The notes beneath the pieces are model-generated. The model made no database searches and was not told where the DNA came from. It was given only the letters and a program-made list of their open reading frames with translations. Made by a program: the position numbers and the translations under genes. Of a stretch of 64,000 nucleotides of DNA, positions 56,814 through 64,000 are shown in pieces. How positions within the stretch are numbered: the stretch's first letter is position 1; each line of letters opens with the position of its first letter. Origin of the DNA: Methanobrevibacter woesei (GTDB lineage Archaea; Methanobacteriota; Methanobacteria; Methanobacteriales; Methanobacteriaceae); the NCBI RefSeq assembly GCF_003111605.1, contig NZ_MZGU01000006.1, positions 1 through 64,000 of the forward strand, in the 5' to 3' direction.

Positions 56814-56930
56814 ATTTCACTATTTTTAGTGAAATAAGAGCATAAAAAATAAAATCTAAGTTATTAAAAACTTAAATTTATTATTTACTATACACATCTA
56901 TTTTTGATTTGTATAGTATATAATTATTAT
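56814..56930 (-). promoter_or_regulatory. fbp leader with hairpins and TATA
   Basis: A perfect 9-bp hairpin (ATTTCACTA/TAGTGAAAT, 56814-56835, 4-nt loop) ends 8 nt before the ribosome site. A second imperfect pair TATACACATC/GATTTGTATA lies at about 56891-56918, and TTATATACT at about 56920-56930 is the TATA on the minus strand. A short AAGTT/AACTT pair lies between. These could control fbp translation or promoter access. Confidence 0.45.
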
Positions 56931-57025
56931 GATTTAAAGAGGAGCTTTTAACAAAAAAGATAATAAAATGATAGCTATTACATAAAAATAGAAAAAATAA
57001 GTAAAAAAGAGTTTTTAGTAATCAT

Positions 57026-57304
57026 CTAAAAAATAAAAACAAAAGCAATTACTACAATTATTACAAAAATACAGCAACAACAAAGCCAAGTACTATCACT
57101 TTCTTTATTTGTGTTATTATTATCCTCTGCTGTATCATTAATAATTTCTGCTTGATGAACTTCTTTATCTCCACCAGAATTATTTGTCTCAGTTTCATCA
57201 ATAACTTCTACTTGATGAACCCTATTAATTGGAAGGAGAGCACCACATTCTTTACAATATGTTTCACCATTATTATTTTCACATCCGCATTTAGGACAAA
57301 ACAT
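57026..57304 (-). CDS. zinc-ribbon tail-anchored membrane protein
   Basis: This 92-residue protein begins MFCPKCGCENNNGETYCKEC, a zinc ribbon. An acidic Asn-rich linker with two near-repeats (VHQVEVIDETETNN, VHQAEIINDTAEDNN) follows, and a C-terminal membrane helix (CCCIFVIIVVIAFVFIF) after three Cys. The start at 57304 has GGTGATTTT upstream; a longer frame to 57355 overlaps the next gene and is not favoured. Function is unknown. Confidence 0.7.
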   Translation of the reverse strand: MFCPKCGCENNNGETYCKECGALLPINRVHQVEVIDETETNNSGGDKEVHQAEIINDTAEDNNNTNKESDSTWLCCCCIFVIIVVIAFVFIF

Positions 57305-57308
57305 AAAA

Positions 57309-57632
57309 TCACCATAAAACTTTAACAATATATCCAAAAGCAAGTACAATGCCAATAGTGCCTAATAAACCAGTTATTAAACGAAGCAAATTAGTACTTT
57401 GCCTAAATCCCCAATATTGAGTAAAACCATCAACAATAAAAGGCATGCAGAGAAATATTCCCCCTATAAAACCATTAAATGTGAAAGTAATTGGAAATAA
57501 TAGGTCATATAATACTAAAATAGCTAAACTAATATAAAAACCTGTGCATCTTGCACAGACTGGAAACTGATGGCCTTTAATGAAAAAACTTCTTTCAGGC
57601 AATCTATGACAAATAAGATTGGACCATTTCAT
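57309..57632 (-). CDS. DUF2085 small membrane protein
   Basis: The 107-residue protein has CHRLPERSFFIKGHQFPVCARC then TGFYISL, the DUF2085 signature with its Cys/His pairs, and three membrane segments. Function is unknown. It lies 13 bp after the thiI start-side neighbour in the same direction. Confidence 0.85.
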   Translation of the reverse strand: MKWSNLICHRLPERSFFIKGHQFPVCARCTGFYISLAILVLYDLLFPITFTFNGFIGGIFLCMPFIVDGFTQYWGFRQSTNLLRLITGLLGTIGIVLAFGYIVKVLW

Positions 57633-57644
57633 TAATTTGCACCA

Positions 57645-58787
57645 CTAATTATTAGCATAGGTTTCTTCAATAACTTTTTCTTGATTCATTGATTCTTGAG
57701 CTTCTCTTACTCTTTCAATATCTGCTTTTGTTTCAGGATATCTTGGAACTGCACTACATCCCCCATCATCGATTTTAGATATCTCAAATGTTCCAATTTC
57801 ATCAGCAATTCTTTCAATTTCAATTTTATCCAAACCAATTAAAGGGCTTAAAATAGGCATTTCTACACCATAACGAGTAGCTAATATGTTAGAAAGAGTC
57901 TGAGATGCTACCTGACCTACACTGCTTCCATCCACAATAGCTAAGGCACCCATATCCTCAGCCAATTTTTCAGCTAGTTTATACATTCCAGATTTACATA
58001 AAACACAGGTTAACTTTTCAGGAGCATCATCTTTACATTTTTGAAGATAATCACCATATTTTATTATCCTAGTTTTAATTGGAACACCTGAAGCATATTC
58101 CTGTAATTTTTCTATTATTTTTTCAACATTTTCAACAGCTTTTGGTTGTGTAAAAGGAGCTCCATCAAAATGAAGGGCTACAACCTCACATCCTCTTTTC
58201 ATCATCAAATAGGTAGCAACAGGTGAATCTATCCCACTAGATAAAAGAGAGATAACTTTACCCTGTGTTCCTAAAGGTAAACCTCCAGGACCTTCTATTT
58301 TTTCATGATAAATAAAAGCATCATCATCCCTTATTTCAACATAAATTGTAAGTTCAGGATTTGTTAAATCAACAGGACATCCTAATTTTTCAACAACAAC
58401 AGATCCACAAAAAGCAGCCATTTGCTGAGATGAAAAGTCATGTTTTCCAACTCTCCTACATTTGATTGCAAATTTAGTTTTAGAATCAATATCTCCCAAT
58501 TCAACTAAACCATCCACATAATCAGATAAAGTGGATTTAATATCTTCAAAATTACTGTATGTTGAAATAGCCGGAGAGTAAGAAACTATTCCAAAAATCT
58601 TATTTAATTTAGACAAACACTCTTCAAAATCTTTAGGAAATAGGTATATTCTACCTTGGTTTCTATCAACTTCACAGTCAATAGAAGCCCTAATATTTTT
58701 CACAAGCTTTTTTTCAAATCTGGATCTAACTTTACTGCTTTTTAGACCAATCTCACCATAACGTAAAATAACTAAATCATAATCCAT
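57645..58787 (-). CDS. thiI: tRNA 4-thiouridine synthase ThiI
   Basis: This 380-residue protein has a ferredoxin-like plus THUMP N-terminal part (VILRYGEIGLKSSKVRSRFE, FAIKCRRVGKHDFSSQQ). The PP-loop ATPase segment LLSSGIDSPVATYLMMKRG and the Cys region EKLTCVLCKSGMYKL follow. It places sulfur on U8 of tRNA. The C-terminal rhodanese domain of enteric ThiI is absent, as in methanogens, which use other sulfur donors. Confidence 0.93.
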   Translation of the reverse strand: MDYDLVILRYGEIGLKSSKVRSRFEKKLVKNIRASIDCEVDRNQGRIYLFPKDFEECLSKLNKIFGIVSYSPAISTYSNFEDIKSTLSDYVDGLVELGDIDSKTKFAIKCRRVGKHDFSSQQMAAFCGSVVVEKLGCPVDLTNPELTIYVEIRDDDAFIYHEKIEGPGGLPLGTQGKVISLLSSGIDSPVATYLMMKRGCEVVALHFDGAPFTQPKAVENVEKIIEKLQEYASGVPIKTRIIKYGDYLQKCKDDAPEKLTCVLCKSGMYKLAEKLAEDMGALAIVDGSSVGQVASQTLSNILATRYGVEMPILSPLIGLDKIEIERIADEIGTFEISKIDDGGCSAVPRYPETKADIERVREAQESMNQEKVIEETYANN

Positions 58788-58799
58788 TAAAAATTCCCC

Positions 58800-59981
58800 T
58801 TAATCATCTAATAAATTAAAACGTTTTGCCATAAATTTAAGTGTTGAACCTTGTAAAAGTACAGAGATACAAGTTGTAACTAATACTATGTTAAACATCA
58901 GATTTGCACCAGGGATTTGATATACGAGCGGATAAAAGGCAAATACAATTGGTACTGCCCCTTTAATACCTGCCCATGAAACAAATGCCTTTGAATTAAC
59001 ATCCACATTAAATGGTGCAAGAGATATTAAAACAGCTATTGGTCTTGCAACAAAGATTATTAAAATGGAAATAAAGACTGCTGGAATAAATACTGAAAAC
59101 AACTCAGATGGTGTTGTAAATACTCCTAACAATATAAATAATGCAACCTGCATTAACCAAGCAAATCCTTCAAAGAAAGACATTTGAGATTCCTTATTTT
59201 TAATATTAGAATTACCAATAATAAGTGCTGCTAAATATACGGCTAAAAATCCATTTCCTCCAACAAACTCTGAGACTGAAAAGGATAGGATAGCTGTTGA
59301 TAATAATAGCACTGGATAAAGTCCATCAACTGCCAAATGTATTTTTGCAAGTATTTTTGCAAAGAATTTTCCTAAAACAAAACCAAATATTGTACCTAAA
59401 ACTAATGACTGGATAAAATGAATTACTAAAGTAGAAATAGCCAAATTCGGAACTGTAATTAATTCAATAAAAGATATTACAAGAATATATGCCATTGGAT
59501 CATTAGTACCACTTTCAAGCTCAAGCATACTGTCCAAGTTATTTTTAATTTTCATATTCTGTGTTTTAAATATTGAAAATACAGCTGCTGCATCAGTAGA
59601 TGAAATAATTGATCCTAAAAGCAAAGATAACATTAAATCTAAGCCTAACATTAAATGAACTACAATACCTATAATAAATGCAGTTATGACAACTCCAACT
59701 GTAGATAATGACAGTCCAGGCTTAACAATTGGTTTCATTAATTTAACCTCAGTATCTAGACCCCCAGAAAACATAATCATAATAAGAGCAAAGATACTTA
59801 TCGTTTGAACAAGCTCATAGTTATGTACAGTAGAACTAATAAGATTAGAAGTATCTAGAGAAATACCAATGATTAAAAAGACAACTAAAGTTGGAATACC
59901 AATTTTAGAAGTAAACCTAGATAAAAAAACACTTCCAATTAATAAAAGTCCTATTGCTAAAAAAATTAAGTTGTGCTCCAT
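58800..59981 (-). CDS. CPA-type cation:proton antiporter
   Basis: This 393-residue membrane protein has about twelve segments. The family marks are GGLDTEVKLMKPI, SSTDAAAVFSIFKTQNMKI (the ion-site Asp region), ESGTNDPMAYILVIS (ND motif) and FVSWAGIKGAVPIVFAFYPL. It resembles NhaP/CvrA K+ or Na+/H+ antiporters but ends without the RCK/TrkA-C domain, so it is probably a Na+(K+)/H+ antiporter for pH or Na+ balance. Confidence 0.88.
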   Translation of the reverse strand: MEHNLIFLAIGLLLIGSVFLSRFTSKIGIPTLVVFLIIGISLDTSNLISSTVHNYELVQTISIFALIMIMFSGGLDTEVKLMKPIVKPGLSLSTVGVVITAFIIGIVVHLMLGLDLMLSLLLGSIISSTDAAAVFSIFKTQNMKIKNNLDSMLELESGTNDPMAYILVISFIELITVPNLAISTLVIHFIQSLVLGTIFGFVLGKFFAKILAKIHLAVDGLYPVLLLSTAILSFSVSEFVGGNGFLAVYLAALIIGNSNIKNKESQMSFFEGFAWLMQVALFILLGVFTTPSELFSVFIPAVFISILIIFVARPIAVLISLAPFNVDVNSKAFVSWAGIKGAVPIVFAFYPLVYQIPGANLMFNIVLVTTCISVLLQGSTLKFMAKRFNLLDD

Positions 59982-60107
59982 AATTTAACCAAACATATAA
60001 AAATAAGTAAAAAATTTTAATTATTAATATGTATTTTATTTTTACTTCTATTTAAAAGTTAATTTATATGAAAAAATAGCTAAAAAATTTAAAAAAAGAA
60101 AGAAAAA

Positions 60108-62804
60108 TTAATTTTTAATTAAATCTACTGCTTTATCTAATGCAGATTCCATATTTTCTGCCTTAGGTCCAGCACCTTGAGCAAGGGTCAAACGACCTCC
60201 ACCCCCACCACCAAGTACTTGAGCAGCTTCTTTAATAATATCATTAATTTTTATTTCATTATCAATAGCTTTATTGGAAGCAGAACCAACAATTTTACCA
60301 TCATTATTTCCAATGATAACAATATCTGCTTTTCCATTGTCTGTGAAATCAGTAGCTATTTTTTGAAGCTCTTTAAAGTCAGCATCAATTAATTCGCGAA
60401 GAACGCCTAAACCATTAATTTCACAAACATTGTCAGTTAAAGAGTTCATTTTAAGAGAAGCAATTTGAGATTTTAACTTGTCAATCTCATTTTTCTGTGA
60501 TTTCCATTCACTAAAGAACCTGTCACATGTTTTAGGAAGTTGATCATCATCTACTTTGAAAATGGCTGAACTTTCTCTTAATAATCTGTTTTCATTTTGT
60601 ATAGAATCAACAGCAGCTAAACCAGCAGAGAAATCAATTCTTTCAACACCATCTTGAACTCTTTCAGTTTTATTGATTTTGATTGGACCAATAGCACCAG
60701 TATTCAATACATGTGTACCAGCACAAGCCTGAACATCTACACCAGGTATTTTTACTACACGAATAATTTTACCAGGAACAATACCTCCCTGATAAAGTTT
60801 AAATCCATAAAGCTGTTCAGCTTCATCTCTAGAGTGGAACTGAATATCCAAAGGAATGTTTTCCATTACATATTCATTAGCTCTCCTTTCAATTTCATCA
60901 AGTTCCTCTTGAGAAATACGTTTATAATGAGATAAATCAATACGTGACCTGGATACTCCTTTTTGAGCACCTGCCTGCCAGATATGTTCTCCAAGAACTT
61001 CACGAGCTGATGCAACAATTAAATGAGTTGCAGTATGATGGCGAGCCAAGGTAATTCTTCTATCCCAATCAATTTTACCAGAAACTGTTTTTCCAACTAA
61101 GTCTGCAATATCTCCATCAACATAATGGAGTACTACATTATTAACTTTCTCTGCATAGGTAACATCAAAAGTTTTACCATTATATTCAATAGTACCTAAA
61201 TCAGAAGGCTGACCTCCACCTTCAGGATAAAATACAGTTCTGTCAAATACTAAAGCCTTTTTACCATCTTTTTCAACTAATCCTAATACTTCAGCATCAA
61301 ATTCTTTTTGATTGAAGTCTTTATAGAATAACAAATCAGTTTCAGGATAATCAATCTCAAAACTTTCCTTTTTGTTAGATTTATCAACTTCATGTTCATT
61401 AGCTACTAAAGTAAAGAAATTATCTGGAATATTAACTTTAAAGTCTAAAGAATTAGCTATTTCTTCAACAGTTTCAGGAGGGAGTCCATGAGCATCATAT
61501 AAATCAATAAGCATGTCTAAAGGCATTTCACTTTGACCATCTTTTTTAAGTTTCTTAATAGACCTTTTAACAGTGCTTCTTCCTTTATTGATAGTGGTTT
61601 GATATCTTTCTTCTTCAAGAGAAATAATATTCATAATATGGTCCTTAGATTCCTCAATTTCAGGATAAAATTTAGTTAAGAAATCAAGTTGGATAGCCAT
61701 TACATCAGCTAAGGATTCTTTCATATTCAACTCTTTCATGAAACGAATAGTTCTTCTTAAAACTAATCTGGCCAAATAACCTTCTTTTACATTAGATGGA
61801 ATAATACCATCAGTTAACATGAAAGCAAGACAACGAGTATGATCTGCAATTATATAAATAGCTTCCATAGGCTCTGCAAATTCTAATAATTCATCTAAAG
61901 TAAGGCCTAAACTATCAGCTACTTTCTGACGTAACTCTTTTAAATCCCCAATATCTTCAATATCCATCATTCCAGCTATCTGAGCATTACGTCCTAAAAT
62001 ATCTTCATTAAGAGTAACGCCAGTTAATTCTTTTAATTTATCAATAACTGGACCGAAACATGCATCATAAGCAGTTGGAGTACCTTGAGAAATCCAAGCT
62101 ATTCTTTCAAGTCCATAACCAGTATCCACAACTTTAATTGGGATTTCTTCCATTTCTCCATTTTCTAAAGTTTTATATTGGATAAAAACCAAAGTAGCTA
62201 GTTCAACACCTCTAACACAGACTTCATAACATGGCCCTTCATTACCTCCACCTCTCCACCAGGATTTAATAAAGGTAATCTCTTCAGTATTTATTCCAAT
62301 GTATTTGAAAAACTCATGACAAAGTCTTATAGTCTCATCTTCCCAATAAATAAAGTCATCTTCAGTATTGATAACAGTATGAGTACCCATTGTAAAACAA
62401 GTCATATGTCTACCAGTTCTTCCAACATTATCAACATCATTAAGACGGACAGAAGGTTGAGCTAATTCAAGAGGATTAGCAGGAGGTTTAACTAAACCAG
62501 AAGTTACCCAAGGTTGGAAACAGAATATTGATGCACCAACTAAAAATACATCATCCCTCCATCTTTTGGCTAGTATTGGATAACGAGGTATATGAGTGTG
62601 ACCTTCTTTTTCTAAAAATTCTCTAAAAACTTGTTGAATTTCATACAAAGTGTAAGGTTTATCTGTTGCAGGATTTCCAATGAACTCATATTCATCACAA
62701 GGAGCATCCCCACATGTATCCCTTTCAACTTGTGAATAAAACTCATTACCACAAGTTTTACATGTTTGTTTTATATATCCAAGTTCTTTAAAAATTTCAA
62801 CCAT
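60108..62804 (-). CDS. alaS: alanyl-tRNA synthetase
   Basis: The 898-residue archaeal AlaS has an N-terminal zinc-ribbon-like CKTCGNEFYSQVERDTCG. The class II catalytic core contains RYPILAKRWRDDVFLVGASI and AQPSVRLNDVDNVGRTGRHM. The editing domain reads ARHHTATHLIVAS ... QACAGTHV, and the C-Ala domain ends in GGGGGGRLTLAQGAGPKAEN. It charges tRNA-Ala. ATG 62804 is used; an in-frame TTG at 62813 is three codons upstream. Confidence 0.97.
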   Translation of the reverse strand: MVEIFKELGYIKQTCKTCGNEFYSQVERDTCGDAPCDEYEFIGNPATDKPYTLYEIQQVFREFLEKEGHTHIPRYPILAKRWRDDVFLVGASIFCFQPWVTSGLVKPPANPLELAQPSVRLNDVDNVGRTGRHMTCFTMGTHTVINTEDDFIYWEDETIRLCHEFFKYIGINTEEITFIKSWWRGGGNEGPCYEVCVRGVELATLVFIQYKTLENGEMEEIPIKVVDTGYGLERIAWISQGTPTAYDACFGPVIDKLKELTGVTLNEDILGRNAQIAGMMDIEDIGDLKELRQKVADSLGLTLDELLEFAEPMEAIYIIADHTRCLAFMLTDGIIPSNVKEGYLARLVLRRTIRFMKELNMKESLADVMAIQLDFLTKFYPEIEESKDHIMNIISLEEERYQTTINKGRSTVKRSIKKLKKDGQSEMPLDMLIDLYDAHGLPPETVEEIANSLDFKVNIPDNFFTLVANEHEVDKSNKKESFEIDYPETDLLFYKDFNQKEFDAEVLGLVEKDGKKALVFDRTVFYPEGGGQPSDLGTIEYNGKTFDVTYAEKVNNVVLHYVDGDIADLVGKTVSGKIDWDRRITLARHHTATHLIVASAREVLGEHIWQAGAQKGVSRSRIDLSHYKRISQEELDEIERRANEYVMENIPLDIQFHSRDEAEQLYGFKLYQGGIVPGKIIRVVKIPGVDVQACAGTHVLNTGAIGPIKINKTERVQDGVERIDFSAGLAAVDSIQNENRLLRESSAIFKVDDDQLPKTCDRFFSEWKSQKNEIDKLKSQIASLKMNSLTDNVCEINGLGVLRELIDADFKELQKIATDFTDNGKADIVIIGNNDGKIVGSASNKAIDNEIKINDIIKEAAQVLGGGGGGRLTLAQGAGPKAENMESALDKAVDLIKN

Positions 62805-63044
62805 AATAATCAAATCATAAACAGTATATTATGATTTAATATTTGATTTTTTTATAATAAATATTTTAGTTAATATTAAAAAGAGCTACTAAAATTTCAC
62901 ACTTTAAAAATAGAATAATAATCAAATCTAAAAAAAAATCATTTAAATGAAAAAATAAGTTTTAAAATTGGTTAAAAATAGTTATAATCGAATAATTACT
63001 TAAAAATAATTTAAAAAAAGAATAAAAAGAGAAGGATAGAAAAT

Positions 63045-63350
<306 letters not shown>

Positions 63351-63422
63351 GTTAAATCACCATTTAGTTTATAATTTTAATTTTTGTAAGGTTTTATAAT
63401 ATAAAAAATTTTAATTAATTAT

Positions 63423-64000
63423 CTAACCGAAGAGAGCCCCTAACCCAGCTGCTGCTTCTTCTTCTGCATCTTCTTCAGGTTCGTCCTCAGGTTCATCATC
63501 TGCAGGTTCAGCTTCTTCAACTACTGCAACAGTTGCACTAGCTGCAGCACTGGAAACTTTTTCTGCTAATTCTTCATCTAATGCACCTTCAACATCAGCT
63601 ACAAGTGATGCTAAGGATAACATTTTAGCCTGAGCTAAACCAATTAATGGTTCAGAAGTTTCAGAAGTCATTATGCCTCCTTCCATAGCAACGTTAATTG
63701 CTCTGTTGTAAGCGAGACTAATAATTGTGGAAATTGTTTCTTCTGTAGGTATAGCTGCATTAACAGATAAATTAAATGCTCTAGTAAATGCACTTTGAAT
63801 ATCAGCTAATGTTTCTTCCTCATCGATTGCGAGTACATCAGAAGTATAAATTGCTTCATCTTCATATACTGCTTTTAAATCAATTCCTACTTCCATTGGG
63901 TTAATATCCATTCTAGATAAGGTACTAGCTACTTCTTTGGATACTTCTTCCCCTGCTTCTACAAGAACAGTTTCTTTAGAAACAACAATTTTTCCTTTAT
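63423..64000 (-). CDS. rplP0: 50S ribosomal protein L10 (P0), C-terminal part
   Basis: The frame enters from the right edge ([20 protein letters not shown]) and ends with the acidic hinge and the stalk tail [10 protein letters not shown]. It lacks its N-terminal rRNA-binding part, which lies beyond 64000. A nearby internal Met (63911) is not the start. It is followed by P1, as in the L1-L10-L12 order of archaea. Confidence 0.94.
   Translation of the reverse strand, partial: KGKIVVSKETVLVEAGEEVSKEVASTLSRMDINPMEVGIDLKAVYEDEAIYTSDVLAIDEEETLADIQSAFTRAFNLSVNAAIPTEETISTIISLAYNRAINVAMEGGIMTSETSEPLIGLAQAKMLSLASLVADVEGALDEELAEKVSSAAASATVAVVEEAEPADDEPEDEPEEDAEEEAAAGLGALFG

Noticed and set aside
57305-57355. 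N-terminal extension of the zinc-ribbon protein (MALYLLLDILLKF)
   Set aside because: It overlaps the end of the DUF2085 gene, and a GGTGATTTT site directly precedes the ATG at 57304.

Overview
The window is a low-G+C stretch of a hydrogenotrophic methanogen chromosome, most likely Methanobrevibacter (gut type, close to M. smithii). This is inferred from gene content, not from a search. The evidence is an archaeal 16S rRNA 5' end, Mer, [Fe]-hydrogenase Hmd with a full set of cofactor genes, a methanogen porCDABEF operon, MfnE (methanofuran biosynthesis), RadB, ABCE1/RLI, and archaeal stalk proteins L10/P0 and P1. Promoters are archaeal TATA boxes (TTTATATA-like). Ribosome binding sites are GGAGG, or GGTGAT placed 3-5 nt from the start.

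Layout: 1-115 holds the 16S rRNA 5' end (minus). 774-4866 holds mer, the archaeosine radical-SAM enzyme RaSEA, a DUF308 protein and a nucleotidyltransferase. 4869-10520 (minus) holds DraG-like, Rossmann and DUF89 genes, a ThiS-like sulfur carrier next to a TtuA/NcsA tRNA thiolase, and a MoxR/VWA pair. 10662-12679 holds a Ser/Gly-rich surface protein and a DHPS-related protein. 13015-16795 is porCDABEF. 16919-17758 is fumarase alpha. 17796-24619 (minus) is a phosphate module: two PstS, PstCAB, PhoU, a HTH-PhoU regulator and a membrane protein. 24709-31962 holds hmd with hcgABCDEF on plus and hcgG divergent. 32017-32211 holds tRNA-Thr(GGT) and tRNA-Leu(TAA). 32381-34664 holds a ferredoxin, a membrane-anchored protein and an oligosaccharide polymerase-like protein. 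34924-38243 is an iron locus (feoA, feoB, a 26-codon ORF, DtxR-type boxes, a candidate RNA). 38362-44500 holds a TctA-family protein, a methyltransferase-like protein, TadA/TadC-like secretion genes, a GNAT and a DUF4012 protein. 44674-45069 holds a second candidate iron RNA and a 40-codon Cys-pair ORF. 45481-64000 holds translation and central metabolism genes: aEF1B, MfnE, Pth2, ABCE1, RadB, Sua5, an AIP-synthase-like enzyme, a MacB-like ABC pair, FBP aldolase/phosphatase, ThiI, an antiporter, AlaS, P1 and L10.

Most notable. (1) Two paralogous non-coding loci, 7 kb apart on opposite strands (about 38015-38243 plus and 44821-45010 minus), share a palindromic DtxR/IdeR-type box exactly 12 bp upstream of a TATA box, a near-identical leader (GATGAAATTTAGG), an A/T-rich hairpin of the same sequence family and a terminal hairpin with a T6 tail. 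They look like a pair of iron-responsive small RNAs next to feoB. (2) Three genes (a HTH-PhoU regulator, a TadC-like protein and MfnE) have conserved N-termini extending upstream of any ATG/GTG/TTG, with an ATT codon at the proper distance from a Shine-Dalgarno motif. This suggests AUU initiation. (3) A 26-codon ORF with an AGGAG ribosome site follows feoB. No CRISPR array, insertion sequence or prophage was seen.
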